The notes: generated from the sequence alone by a model not told the origin. Shown: positions 42,712-51,861, numbered from the stretch's first letter. The stretch: 64,000 bases of DNA from Rhodobacteraceae bacterium UBA6197 (GCA_002422085.1 DISZ01000018.1:440962-504961), one strand, 5' to 3'. Numbers and translations: made by a program.

Positions 42712-42789
42712 GGAAGCCTCCGGCGGGGATATTTAGGCAAAGATGAAACCGCGTTCATCTTCGTTCAAGTATCCCCGCCGGAGGCTCCC
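42712..42789. repeat. Inverted pair of the intergenic repeat forming a long hairpin
   Basis: Left arm 42712-42747, right arm 42754-42789, with a six-base loop. AGCCTCCGGCGGGGATA of the left arm is a perfect 17-bp match to the complement of the right arm, and GATGAA pairs next to the loop; the middle is mismatched. It follows the dehydrogenase stop and precedes the NYN gene. Confidence 0.9.
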
Positions 42790-42837
42790 GAACCATCCAT
42801 TCCGCGCCGCCGCGCGATCATTTTACCCGAGGATATC

Positions 42838-43584
42838 ATGCCCGAACCCCGTGCCCCCCGCCTTTGCGTCCTGATTGATGCCGACAATGTCCCTGCCAGC
42901 TATGCCGAGGCGATATTCGAGGAGATCGCCTCTTTGGGCGAGGCCTCGGTCCGGCGGATCTATGGCGACTGGTCGGCGGTTCGGCTTGGGGCATGGGCCA
43001 AGAAGGTGGCCGCCTTGGGGTTGGTGGCTGATCAGCAGTTCTCGAATACCAAGGGCAAGAACGCCTCCGATATCGGGCTGGTGATCGCGGCGATGGATTT
43101 CTTGCACTCGGCCTTGTTCGACGGTTTCGTGCTGGTCAGTTCGGATAGCGATTTCACCCGATTGGCGGCGCGGGTTCGCGAACAGGGGCTGGATGTCTAC
43201 GGCATCGGCGAGAAAAAAACCCCCGAGGCGTTTCGGATGGCCTGCAAGCGGTTCATCTACGTTGAAAACCTCGGCACCGACGAGGCGGCGGTTGAAGAAG
43301 TCGCGGGCATTCGTGACGAGGCGCCGCGCCCCGAATCGTCGCCCCGCGGCAAGGAACCGGCAAAGAACGCGATTCCGCTGATCGTTGCGGCGATGCGGGC
43401 GATTGGCGGCGACGAGGATTGGTATTCGATGGGTCAGATCGGTCAGTTCATCACCCAGGCGAACCCGGATTTCGACACCCGCAGCTATGGCGCGACCAAG
43501 CTGAGCGACCTGATCCGCAAGACCGGCCGGTTCGAATTGAAGCAAGGCCCCGGCACGCAGCTTGTCGTGCGCGATCTGGCCTAG
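42838..43584 (+). CDS. NYN domain protein with C-terminal OST-HTH/LOTUS domain
   Basis: 248 residues. The NYN (PIN-like) nuclease domain spans about 8-140, with acidic residues in VLIDADNVP, the GKNASDIGLVIAAMDFL helix and VSSDSDFTRLAARVRE. A linker rich in P, S and E (about 155-175) leads to an OST-HTH-like domain (IPLIVAAMRAIGGDEDWYSMGQIG, then YGATKLSDLIRKTGRFEL). The pair suggests RNA binding and RNA cleavage. Target unknown. Its stop overlaps the convergent TetR gene by three bases. Confidence 0.88.
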   Translation: MPEPRAPRLCVLIDADNVPASYAEAIFEEIASLGEASVRRIYGDWSAVRLGAWAKKVAALGLVADQQFSNTKGKNASDIGLVIAAMDFLHSALFDGFVLVSSDSDFTRLAARVREQGLDVYGIGEKKTPEAFRMACKRFIYVENLGTDEAAVEEVAGIRDEAPRPESSPRGKEPAKNAIPLIVAAMRAIGGDEDWYSMGQIGQFITQANPDFDTRSYGATKLSDLIRKTGRFELKQGPGTQLVVRDLA

Positions 43585-44198
43585 GGGCGGGCGCCATAGC
43601 GCGCCATGAACATCTCGATCGCGCCGTTGATGACGCGTTCCGTGTCGCGCGGGTTGCAGCACTCGCCAACGCCAAAGATCAACCGGGCATGAATATCGGC
43701 CTTGCACAGTTCGGCGAACTGGTCGGCCGCCAGTTCCAGATCGTCGATCACCAACTGCCCTTGCGCGACGGCGGCGGTCAGATAGCCGACCAGCCGTTCG
43801 CGCACCAATAGCGGGCCCGAGTGGTAGAACTCGTGCCCCAGCGCCGGGAACCGGTCGCTTTCAGCGACGCAGATGCGAAAGATCCCCTGTCCGAAATCCG
43901 AGGCCATGAAGGCGATGATCCGCTCGGCGGCGGCGCGCAGCACGACTCTGGGCGGCGCGGTCTGGTCGATCACCTCGATCGCCTCGTCGGACTGACGGCG
44001 GCATTCGGTCTTGGCGACCTCCATGAACAACAGGCGCTTGTCGGGGAAATAGCTGTAAAGCGTCGCCTTGGACACGCCCGCCTCGCGGGCAATGTCATCG
44101 ACGCTGGCGCCTTCAAAGCCGTCACGCAGGAAAATCCGTCTGGCGCCATCCAGCACCTGTTCAAACTTGCGGCCTTTTCTGATCCTGTCGCTGGCCAT
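43581..44198 (-). CDS. TetR/AcrR-family transcriptional regulator
   Basis: 205 residues: N-terminal HTH (about 12-58; IFLRDGFEGASVDDIAREAGVSKATLYSYFPDKRLLF in parts) and a helical ligand domain with a TetR_C-like layout. ATG 44198 follows GGAGAG at five bases. Neighbours do not point to a target; an upstream GT2 gene runs in the same direction on the minus strand but ends 98 bp away. Confidence 0.88.
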   Translation of the reverse strand: MASDRIRKGRKFEQVLDGARRIFLRDGFEGASVDDIAREAGVSKATLYSYFPDKRLLFMEVAKTECRRQSDEAIEVIDQTAPPRVVLRAAAERIIAFMASDFGQGIFRICVAESDRFPALGHEFYHSGPLLVRERLVGYLTAAVAQGQLVIDDLELAADQFAELCKADIHARLIFGVGECCNPRDTERVINGAIEMFMARYGARP

Positions 44199-44296
44199 GA
44201 GTCTCTCCGATGGGGTGGTCCAGCATAAACCCATCGGTTCAGTTTCAGCAAGCGTTGCCCGTCGCCAGGCTGGCCGCGTGGTGCGCGCGTCGGGGC

Positions 44297-45091
44297 TCAG
44301 GCGTCGGGCGCGCGCAGCAGCCCCAGCGCGCGGGCAAGGGTCGGGGTCTTGTGGCGCAGCAGCGCGCGGGCGGCGTATTGGCCAAAATACCACGCCGCCG
44401 CGACCGGCCCCAGCCCCAGATGGTCGCGGTAAAGCCGCCACGTCTGCCGCGCCGCGTCGCCCTTGTCCGAGGACAGCGACCGATGCCCCAGCGCATAGGT
44501 GCACAGCACCCGGTTCAAGCCGCCAGCGTGGGGCAATTCGCGCAAGAGCGTCAACAAAAAGGCAAAGTCCTGGCGTTGGCGCAGCTCTGGCATCAGCCGT
44601 GTGCCCAGCCTGTCGCGGTCATAGATGACGGTCGAGAAGCCCATCACATTGGTCTTCAGCAGCTCTCGGTAGCGGATCCGTCGGGGCAGGCCAAAGGCGA
44701 CGACGCTGCCGGTCGCGGCATTGACGCGGCGGTAGGCGGTGGCCGACAGCGCCAACCCTTCGTCTGCCATAAAGCGGGTCTGAAGCGCCAGCTTTTCGGG
44801 GTGCCAGGCATCGTCGGCGTCCAGAAACGCCACCCAGCGGCCCTCGGCCTGCGCCAGCCCTGCGTTGCGCGCCCGCCCCGCGCCGCCGTTTTGCGCCAGC
44901 CGGATCAGCCGGATGCGCGGCTCCGCCGCCATGATCGGCGCCAGCCGCGCCACGCTGTCATCGGTCGAGGCATCGTCGATCACGATCGCCTGCCAATCGG
45001 TCAGGGTCTGCGCCTGCACCGAGGCCAGCGCCCGCCCGATCGTGTCGGCGGCGTTGTAGCACGGGATGATGACGGTGACCCGGGCGGCCAT
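44297..45091 (-). CDS. Glycosyltransferase family 2
   Basis: 264-residue GT-A enzyme: VTVIIPCYNAADTIGRAL at the start, IDDASTDDS, NGGAGRARNAGL, and the metal-binding FLDADDAWHPEKL near residue 90. RQRQDFAFLLTLL near residue 172 resembles the ED/QDxxF motif. Likely acts on a surface polysaccharide or LPS. The ribosome site GGGAGGG lies across the aroC stop 15 bp upstream, so translation may be coupled to aroC. Confidence 0.88.
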   Translation of the reverse strand: MAARVTVIIPCYNAADTIGRALASVQAQTLTDWQAIVIDDASTDDSVARLAPIMAAEPRIRLIRLAQNGGAGRARNAGLAQAEGRWVAFLDADDAWHPEKLALQTRFMADEGLALSATAYRRVNAATGSVVAFGLPRRIRYRELLKTNVMGFSTVIYDRDRLGTRLMPELRQRQDFAFLLTLLRELPHAGGLNRVLCTYALGHRSLSSDKGDAARQTWRLYRDHLGLGPVAAAWYFGQYAARALLRHKTPTLARALGLLRAPDA

Positions 45092-45106
45092 GGGCCGGCC
45101 CTCCCG

Positions 45107-46210
45107 TCAGCCGATCTCGCCGCGCCGCCCGCCGGTCTGGCCCCGGTCCAGCAGCAGGTGATCGAGGATCACGCAGGCCATCATCGCCTCGGCCACCGGC
45201 ACGGCGCGGATCCCGACGCAGGGGTCGTGGCGGCCTTTGGTGACCACATCCACCTCGTCGCCCAGCGTGTTGATCGAGCGGCGCGGCGTCAGGATCGACG
45301 AGGTTGGCTTGACCGAGAACCGCACCAGGATCGGCTGGCCGGTGGTGATCCCGCCCAAGATCCCGCCGGCGTGGTTTGACAGAAACTCGGGGCCCGTATC
45401 GCCCATGCGAATCTCATCGGCGTTCTGCACCCCGGTCAGGGTGGCCGCGCCCATGCCTTCGCCGATCTCGACCCCTTTGACGGCGTTGATGCTCATCATC
45501 GCGGCGGCCAGATCGCTGTCCATCTTGGCGTAGATCGGCGCGCCGAGGCCCGGCGGCACACCCTCGGCCAGCACCTCGATCATCGCCCCGACCGAGGAAT
45601 TTTCGTTGACCCGGATGTGGTGCAGATAGTCGGCCCATTCATCGACCACGGCGGCGTCGGGCACGAAAAAGTCGTTGCGGGCGATTTCGTCACGGTCAAA
45701 GCGGTCGGGATTGATGTGCTTGACCCCCATCTGCACCAGATAGCCAGTGATCCGCAGCCCCGGCACCATGGCGCGCAGCACCGCCTGCGCCACGCCGCCC
45801 GCCGCCACCCGCGCCGCGGTTTCGCGCGCGCTGGACCGGCCGCCACCGCGATAGTCGCGATGGCCGTATTTCTGGTGGTAGGTGATATCGGCGTGACCGG
45901 GCCGAAAGCTTTGCGCGATATCGCCATAGTCCTTCGATCGCTGATCGGTGTTCTCGATCATCAACTGAATCGGCGTGCCGGTGGTGCGCCCGTCGAACAC
46001 GCCCGACAGGATGCGCACCTGATCGGCCTCTTGGCGCTGGGTGGTGTTCTTGTTCAGCCCCGGACGGCGGCGGTCCATGAACTGCTGGATGAACGCCTCG
46101 GAAACCTCGATCCCCGGCGGGCACCCGTCAACCGTCGCCCCCAGCGCGGGCCCGTGGCTTTCGCCCCAGGTGGTGACGCGGAACATATGGCCAAAGGTGT
46201 TGAAGCTCAT
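45107..46210 (-). CDS. aroC: Chorismate synthase
   Basis: Last step of the shikimate pathway, turning EPSP into chorismate with reduced FMN. 367 residues: FGHMFRVTTWGESHGPALG at the start, the family signature FRPGHADITYHQKYG and DYRGGGRSSARETAARVAAG, and the C-terminal RHDPCVGIRAVPVAEAM. ATG 46210 follows AAGGAGA. It diverges from the TPP riboswitch and thiBPQ. Confidence 0.96.
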   Translation of the reverse strand: MSFNTFGHMFRVTTWGESHGPALGATVDGCPPGIEVSEAFIQQFMDRRRPGLNKNTTQRQEADQVRILSGVFDGRTTGTPIQLMIENTDQRSKDYGDIAQSFRPGHADITYHQKYGHRDYRGGGRSSARETAARVAAGGVAQAVLRAMVPGLRITGYLVQMGVKHINPDRFDRDEIARNDFFVPDAAVVDEWADYLHHIRVNENSSVGAMIEVLAEGVPPGLGAPIYAKMDSDLAAAMMSINAVKGVEIGEGMGAATLTGVQNADEIRMGDTGPEFLSNHAGGILGGITTGQPILVRFSVKPTSSILTPRRSINTLGDEVDVVTKGRHDPCVGIRAVPVAEAMMACVILDHLLLDRGQTGGRRGEIG

Positions 46211-46305
46211 CTCGGGTCTCCTTTGTTCACCCGCATAAAGCGCCACCCCGCGCCACTCAAGCGATTTTGCCTTGCGCCTTGCGTGCGGGGCCTTATGTTC
46301 CGGCT

Positions 46306-46392
46306 TACCTCGGGGTGCTCTGACAAGGGCTGAGATGCGCGCGCGCGAACCCGTCGAACCTGAACCGGTTAAGACCGGCGGAGGGAAGGTAT
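46306..46392 (+). promoter_or_regulatory. TPP riboswitch (THI element)
   Basis: Contains the conserved parts in order: CTCGGGGTGC, GGGCTGAGATG, ACCCGTCGAACCTGAAC and CCGGTTAAGACCGGCGGAGG with GGAAG. The variable P3 arm is short. It ends 50 bp before the thiB start, so TPP binding should shut off thiBPQ by hiding the ribosome site or by termination; the hairpin CCGGGCATCCCCCGG after it could take part. Confidence 0.95.
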
Positions 46393-46441
46393 CCGGGCAT
46401 CCCCCGGCCTGACCCCGCCCGTCAAGCCATTGGAGGATGCG

Positions 46442-47434
46442 ATGAAATATACCTCGATGCTTGCGGGACTTGTGCTGGCTACCCCTGTGTGGGCGGCCGA
46501 TGAGCCCGTTCTGACAGTCTATGCCTATGACAGCTTCACCTCGGACTGGGGCCCCGGCCCGGTGGTCGAGGCGGCGTTCGAGGCAACCTGCGGCTGTGAT
46601 CTGCAATTCGTCGGCGCCGGCGATGGCGCGGCACTTCTTTCGCGCCTGCTGCTGGAGGGGGCCAGCACCCCGGCCGATGTCGTGCTGGGGCTGGATGGCA
46701 ACCTGACCGCGCAGGCGGCGGCCTCGGGGCTGTTCGCGCCGCATGGGCTGATCGCCACCACCGCCTCTGCGTTGCCGGTGCCCTATGACGACGCGCTGTT
46801 CGTGCCCTTTGACTGGGGCTGGTTCGCCTTCGTCTATGACAAGACCCGGCTGGCCACCCCGCCCGACAGCTTTGCCGCGCTGGCCGCCTCTGATTTGAAA
46901 GTGGTGATCGAGGATCCGCGCTCGTCGACCCCAGGCTTGGGCCTTTTGATGTGGGTCAAGGCGGCGTATGGCGATGCGGCCGCCGGCATCTGGACCGATC
47001 TGGCCGACAATATCGTCACCGTCACCCCCGGCTGGTCCGAGGCCTACGGCATGTTTCTGGCCGGTGAGGCCGATATGGTGCTGTCTTACACCACCTCGCC
47101 CGCCTATCACCTGATCGCCGAGAACGACGCGACCAAGGCCGCCGCGCCCTTCACCGAAGGGCACTATCTTCAGGTCGAGGTGGCGGGCAAGTTGGCGGCG
47201 ACCGATCAGCCCGAACTGGCCGATGCCTTCATCGCCTTCATCGGCTCCGAGGCGTTTCAGTCGGTGATTCCCGAAACCAACTGGATGTATCCCGCGAAGC
47301 CGCTTGCGGCGGGGCTTCCCGAGGGGTTTTCGACCCTGATCCAGCCAGAAAAGAGCCTGCTGCTTGGCGCCGATGCGGCGCAGGCCGCGCGGGACGGAGC
47401 CTTGGCCGAATGGCGCACCGCGCTGTCGCGCTGA
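46442..47434 (+). CDS. thiB: Thiamine/TPP ABC transporter, substrate-binding protein
   Basis: Periplasmic receptor for thiamine and its phosphates. 330 residues with a signal peptide ending VWA near residue 18, then LTVYAYDSFTSDWGPGP, a ThiB-specific opening; DWGWFAFVYDKTRL and VLSYTTSPAYH are typical, with Trp/Tyr residues that stack on thiamine. ATG 46442 follows GGAGG; TTG 46430 is only an in-frame upstream codon. The TPP riboswitch sits directly in front. Confidence 0.94.
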   Translation: MKYTSMLAGLVLATPVWAADEPVLTVYAYDSFTSDWGPGPVVEAAFEATCGCDLQFVGAGDGAALLSRLLLEGASTPADVVLGLDGNLTAQAAASGLFAPHGLIATTASALPVPYDDALFVPFDWGWFAFVYDKTRLATPPDSFAALAASDLKVVIEDPRSSTPGLGLLMWVKAAYGDAAAGIWTDLADNIVTVTPGWSEAYGMFLAGEADMVLSYTTSPAYHLIAENDATKAAAPFTEGHYLQVEVAGKLAATDQPELADAFIAFIGSEAFQSVIPETNWMYPAKPLAAGLPEGFSTLIQPEKSLLLGADAAQAARDGALAEWRTALSR

Positions 47435-48957
47435 ACGCGGGCAGGGTCGCGGCGCTGGCTGCGACCCTGCTGGCGGTTCTGGTGCTGGGCACCCTCGCCG
47501 CCGTCGCCCTGCGCGCCGGCGGCCTTGGCGGGCTAAACGCGGACGATTGGTCGGCGGTGCGTTTTACTGCCCTTCAGGCGGCGGTTTCGGCGACGCTGTC
47601 GGTGGCGCTGGCGATCCCCGCCGCGCGGGCGCTCAACCGCCGGCGCTTTGCCGGGCGCGGGGCGATGATCACGATCCTTGGCGCGCCGTTTCTGCTGCCG
47701 GTCATTGTCGCGGTGATGGGGATTCAGGCGATCTTTGGCCGCGCCGGGGTGCTGAACGACCTGCTGGCCGGTCTCGGACTGGCGCGCTGGTCGATCTACG
47801 GCCCGCAGGGGGTGATTCTGGCGCATGTGTTCTTCAACCTGCCGCTGGCCACGCGAATGCTGTTGCACGGCTGGCAGGCGATCCCGTCCGAGCGCTTTCG
47901 CCTGGCGCAAAGCCTTGGGTTCAGCCCCGCCGATACGCAGCGCCACCTCGAATGGCCGATGCTGCGCGCGCGCCTTCCGGGGGCCTGGCTGGCGATCTTT
48001 CTGGTCTGCCTGACCTCGTTCGCGGTGGCGCTGACGCTGGGAGGAGGCCCGCGTGCCACCACCATCGAGCTGGCGATCTATCAGGCCTTCCGTTTCGATT
48101 TCGACCTTGCCCGCGCGGCCAGCCTCGCGTTGGTGCAGGTGGCGCTGTGCCTTGTCGCGCTGGCGCTGACGGCCTGGGTTGCGCTCCCCTCGGGCTTTGG
48201 CGCGGGGCTGGACCGGGGCGGGCACCTGCCGCCCGCGGGGGCGTGGCTGCGCCGGCAGGATGCCGCGGTGATCGGCCTGACCTTGGCCTTCCTGCTGGCG
48301 CCGCTGCTGGCGGTTCTCTTGCGCGGAGTGCCGGGGCTTGCCGCGTTGCCCGCGCAGGTCTGGCATGCCGCCGCGCGCAGCCTTCTGGTGGCGCTGGCCT
48401 CGACCGGTCTGGTGCTGGCACTGGTGCTGCCGCTGGTGCTGGCGCCGCCGCGCCGCTGGATCGGGCTTGCCGCCACGTTGCCACTGATCGCCTCGCCGCT
48501 GGTGCTGGGGACCGGGCTCTACCTTGTGCTGAGACCCCTCGGGCTGGCACCCGCCAGCCTTGCGCTGCCGGTCACGGTGCTGGTCAACGCAGCCCTGGCG
48601 CTGCCCTTCGCCTTTCGCACGCTGCTGCCCGCCGCCCGCACGCTGCACGCCGACTATGACCGGCTTGCGGTTTCCCTGTCGCTTGGCGGCCTTGCCCGGC
48701 TTCGCCTGCTGACGCTGCCCCGGCTTGCGCGACCCTTGGGCTTTTCGGCGGGGCTTGCGGCGGCGCTGTCGATGGGCGACCTTGGCGTCATCACCCTGTT
48801 CACCGATCACGAAAACGCCACCCTGCCGCTGGTCCTTTATCAATTGCTTGGCGCTTACCGGATGAACGATGCGGCAGCCGCCGCGACCCTGCTGATGGGC
48901 CTCAGCTTTGCCCTGTTCTGGGCCCTAGACCGCGCAGGTGCCCATGCTGACCCTTGA
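47410..48957 (+). CDS. thiP: Thiamine/TPP ABC transporter, permease
   Basis: 515-residue fused permease with about twelve helices in two halves. Each half has an EAA-like loop facing the ATPase: SLGFSPADTQRHLEWPML near residue 170 and SLSLGGLARLRLLTLPRL near residue 420. The start overlaps thiB by 25 bp and the end overlaps thiQ by 14 bp, so the three are tightly coupled. ATG 47410 is the only plausible start. Confidence 0.93.
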   Translation: MAHRAVALNAGRVAALAATLLAVLVLGTLAAVALRAGGLGGLNADDWSAVRFTALQAAVSATLSVALAIPAARALNRRRFAGRGAMITILGAPFLLPVIVAVMGIQAIFGRAGVLNDLLAGLGLARWSIYGPQGVILAHVFFNLPLATRMLLHGWQAIPSERFRLAQSLGFSPADTQRHLEWPMLRARLPGAWLAIFLVCLTSFAVALTLGGGPRATTIELAIYQAFRFDFDLARAASLALVQVALCLVALALTAWVALPSGFGAGLDRGGHLPPAGAWLRRQDAAVIGLTLAFLLAPLLAVLLRGVPGLAALPAQVWHAAARSLLVALASTGLVLALVLPLVLAPPRRWIGLAATLPLIASPLVLGTGLYLVLRPLGLAPASLALPVTVLVNAALALPFAFRTLLPAARTLHADYDRLAVSLSLGGLARLRLLTLPRLARPLGFSAGLAAALSMGDLGVITLFTDHENATLPLVLYQLLGAYRMNDAAAAATLLMGLSFALFWALDRAGAHADP

Positions 48958-49639
48958 TGCCCTGACCCTGACCCAGGACGATTTCTCGCTGACCGCCGAT
49001 TTCGTGGTGCCCAGCGGCGCAAGGGTGGCCGTCATCGGCCCTTCGGGCGCAGGCAAATCCACGCTACTGTCGGCGATCGCCGGGTTCTTCGCGCCCACCT
49101 CGGGACGGGTCTTGTGGAACGGCACCGACCTTACCGCGCAGCCTCCGGGCGCGCGGCCGCTGTCGATCCTGTTTCAGGACCAGAACCTGTTCCCGCATCT
49201 GACCGTCGCGCAAAACCTTGGCCTTGGCCTCAAACCCAACCTGCGCCTGACGGCCGCCGACCACGCCGCCGTGCAAACGGCCCTCACCCGCACCGGGCTT
49301 GCCGGCCTTGGCGCGCGCAAACCGGGTCAGCTTTCGGGCGGTCAGCAAAGCCGGGTGGCGCTGGCCCGCACATTGCTGCGTGCCCGCCCGCTGTTGCTTC
49401 TGGATGAACCCTTCGCCGCCCTCGGCCCGGCACTCAAGGCAGAAATGCTGGCGCTGGTGGCCGGGCTTGCCGCGGAACAGGGCACCACGGTGCTGATGGT
49501 CAGCCATGACCCGGCCGACGCCCGCGCCTTTGCGCCGCTGTCGATCCTCGTGGCCGAAGGCCGGGCCCATCCGCCGCAACCGACCGCCGCCCTGCTCGAC
49601 TCCCCACCCCCGGCACTCGCCGCCTATCTGGGGTCGTAA
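48944..49639 (+). CDS. thiQ: Thiamine/TPP ABC transporter, ATP-binding protein
   Basis: 231-residue ABC ATPase: Walker A GPSGAGKST near residue 33, Q-loop in FQDQNLFPHLT, signature LSGGQQSRVALARTLL, Walker B LLLLDEPF, and the switch His in MVSHDPADA. It is short, as ThiQ is. ATG 48944 is preferred to the GTG two codons upstream because AGG then stands at usual distance. Confidence 0.93.
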   Translation: MLTLDALTLTQDDFSLTADFVVPSGARVAVIGPSGAGKSTLLSAIAGFFAPTSGRVLWNGTDLTAQPPGARPLSILFQDQNLFPHLTVAQNLGLGLKPNLRLTAADHAAVQTALTRTGLAGLGARKPGQLSGGQQSRVALARTLLRARPLLLLDEPFAALGPALKAEMLALVAGLAAEQGTTVLMVSHDPADARAFAPLSILVAEGRAHPPQPTAALLDSPPPALAAYLGS

Positions 49640-49670
49640 AAGGCGCGCCCCGGCAAAGGGACGCGCCTCA

Positions 49671-49717
49671 TTCATCTTCGCGGAAATATCCCGGGGGTCC
49701 GGGGGCAGCGCCCCCGG
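49671..49717. repeat. Intergenic repeat copy (GGGGGC hairpin variant)
   Basis: TTCATCTTCGCGGAAATATC then CCGGGGGTCCGGGGGCAGC and GCCCCCGGC, in the 91-bp gap between the convergent thiQ and petC genes. The CCGGGGGC/GCCCCCGG stem is strong and may act as a two-way transcription barrier. Confidence 0.8.
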
Positions 49718-49730
49718 CCTTGCCGGTGCC

Positions 49731-50525
49731 TCAGACCGTGGTCTTCTTGCCCTTGTGGGGCGCCCAGATCCGCTTGTTGGTCAGATAGAGCAACGAGGTC
49801 AGCAGCGTCAGCAGCAGCACCGCGACAAATCCCGACTGCTTGCGCGCCATCATCTTCGGCTCGGCGGCCCACATCAGGAAGGCGGCCGCATCGACCGACA
49901 GATGATGCTGGTCGTTTGGATGACCATCGGCGAATTCCACCAACTCGTCGGACAGCGGCGGCGGCATGGCGATCCAACCGCCGGGGAAGGCGGTGTTTTC
50001 GTAAAAGATCGAGCCCGCCTCTTCCTTTTCCTCGCCGGTATAGCTGTTCAGGATCGAGACGATGTATTCCGGCCCGCCCATCCCGTTGAAAAGCTGGCTC
50101 AGCCCGGTGCCGTAAGGTCCGTGATAGCCTGCCCGCGCCTTCGCCATCAGGCTCAGGTCCGGCCCCATCCCCTCACCCGAGACGGCGGGGAACATGTCGG
50201 TTTCCTTGCGCGGACGCTCTTCGCCGGTTTCGGCATCGATGATGCTCAGATCGGCAGCATAGGCGCGCACGTCGTCGCCCGGAATCTGCGGCCCGCCCGC
50301 ATCGGCCAGCGACCGCAGCGGCACGAACTTCAGCCCGTGACAGGCGGTGCAAACCTCTTGCACCACCTGCAAGCCGCGCCGCAACTGCGCCTGATCGTAG
50401 GTGCCGAACGGCCCTTCGAAGCTGAAGTCCACACCTTCCATATGGCCCTCGGCGCCTGCCGCCAGTGCGGCGCCCGTGCCAAGGGCAAGGGCGGAAACGG
50501 CAGAGATAAGTAGTTTTCTCATCAT
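49731..50525 (-). CDS. petC: Cytochrome c1 (bc1 complex)
   Basis: Heme subunit that passes electrons from the Rieske protein to cytochrome c. 264-residue precursor: signal peptide (AALA near residue 22), heme motif VCTACHGLKFVP near residue 57, RAGYHGPYGTGLSQLFNG, the C-terminal WIAMPPPLSDELVEFADG, AAEPKMMARKQSGF, and a membrane anchor before KRIWAPHKGKKTTV. Compared with recalled Rhodobacter c1 proteins it lacks the Cys-containing insert between residues about 160 and 190. Two adjacent ATGs (50525, 50522); AAGGA fits the first. Confidence 0.94.
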   Translation of the reverse strand: MMRKLLISAVSALALGTGAALAAGAEGHMEGVDFSFEGPFGTYDQAQLRRGLQVVQEVCTACHGLKFVPLRSLADAGGPQIPGDDVRAYAADLSIIDAETGEERPRKETDMFPAVSGEGMGPDLSLMAKARAGYHGPYGTGLSQLFNGMGGPEYIVSILNSYTGEEKEEAGSIFYENTAFPGGWIAMPPPLSDELVEFADGHPNDQHHLSVDAAAFLMWAAEPKMMARKQSGFVAVLLLTLLTSLLYLTNKRIWAPHKGKKTTV

Positions 50526-50538
50526 TTCAGTCCTTCTC

Positions 50539-51861
50539 TCATTCGGCCGGGTGCGATTTTGCACCGTAATGCGCGTTGAAGTCTTCTTCGATCGTTGCAA
50601 CCGGGGTGAGCGGCTTTTCAATCACTCCCAGCAGCGGCAGGATCACGAAGAAATAGCCGAACCAGTAGGTCGCACCGATCAGCGAGATATAGGGGTAGAT
50701 CCCTTCGGTCGGCATTGCACCAACCCAGGTCAGCACCACAAAGTCGATGACCAGCAGCAAGAACCACCACTTGAACATCGGGCGATACCGGCCCGACCGG
50801 GTGCTTGACGTATCCAGCCAGGGCGCCAGCGCCATGGCGATGATCGCGCCGAACATGGCGATAACGCCAAAGAACTTTGCGTCAACGATGCCAAAGGTGA
50901 TCCAGTTGGCGAACATCACCACCCAGACATCCGAGGTGAAGGCGCGCAAGATCGCGTAGAACGGCAGGAAGTACCATTCCGGAACGATATGCACCGGCGT
51001 CACCAGCGGGTTGGCCTGAGAATAGTTGTCCGGGTGACCCAGGTAGTTCGGCATGAAGCCCACGACCGCAAAGAACACCAGCAAGATCAGCGCCAGCGCG
51101 AACAGGTCCTTGATCACGAAATAGGGCCAGAACGGCAGCGTGTCCTTTTCGGCATCGGCTTTCGAGGTGCGGCGCACTTCGACCCCGGTCGGGTTGCTGT
51201 TGCCGGTGGTGTGGAACGCCCAGATATGCACCGCAACCAGCGCCGCAATCACGAAGGGCAGCAGGTAGTGCAGGCTGAAAAAGCGGTTCAGCGTGGCGTT
51301 ATCCACGGCCGGTCCGCCCAGAAGCCAGGCCTGAATGTCCGGCCCGATGCCGGGGATCGCGCCAAAGAGCCCGGTGATCACCGTGGCCCCCCAGAACGAC
51401 ATCTGGCCCCAGGGTAGCACATAGCCCATGAACGCCGTGCCCATCATGCACAGGTAGATGATCATCCCGATGATCCAGGTGATTTCACGCGGCGCCTTGT
51501 AGCTGCCGTAATAGAGACCGCGGAAGATGTGGATATAGACCGCGAGGAAGAACAGCGATCCGCCGTTGGCGTGGACATAGCGCAGCATATGTCCGGCGTT
51601 CACGTCGCGCATGATGTGTTCGACACTGGCAAAGGCCATGCTCACATGTGGCGTGTAGTGCATCGCCAGAACGATGCCGGTGACGATCTGCATCACCAGA
51701 CAGAACGCGAGCACGATGCCCCAGATCCACCACCAGTTCAGGTTTTTCGGCGTCGGGATCATGATCGTGTCATAGAGCAGACCGACGATGGGCAGACGCG
51801 AATGTAGCCATTTTTCGGCGCCCGTCTCGGGCTCGTAATGGTCGTGCGGAATTCCAGCCAT
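50539..51861 (-). CDS. petB: Cytochrome b (bc1 complex)
   Basis: 440-residue, eight-helix protein that carries hemes bL and bH and the quinone sites. Seen: HVSMAFASVEHIMRDVNAGHMLRYVHANG with the first His of the heme pairs, GYVLPWGQMSFWGATVITGL, HYLLPFVIAALVAVHIWAFH with the second His pair, and the Qo-site PEWY in VPEWYFLPFYAILRAF. GGGAGAG lies seven bases before ATG 51861. Middle gene of petABC. Confidence 0.96.
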   Translation of the reverse strand: MAGIPHDHYEPETGAEKWLHSRLPIVGLLYDTIMIPTPKNLNWWWIWGIVLAFCLVMQIVTGIVLAMHYTPHVSMAFASVEHIMRDVNAGHMLRYVHANGGSLFFLAVYIHIFRGLYYGSYKAPREITWIIGMIIYLCMMGTAFMGYVLPWGQMSFWGATVITGLFGAIPGIGPDIQAWLLGGPAVDNATLNRFFSLHYLLPFVIAALVAVHIWAFHTTGNSNPTGVEVRRTSKADAEKDTLPFWPYFVIKDLFALALILLVFFAVVGFMPNYLGHPDNYSQANPLVTPVHIVPEWYFLPFYAILRAFTSDVWVVMFANWITFGIVDAKFFGVIAMFGAIIAMALAPWLDTSSTRSGRYRPMFKWWFLLLVIDFVVLTWVGAMPTEGIYPYISLIGATYWFGYFFVILPLLGVIEKPLTPVATIEEDFNAHYGAKSHPAE

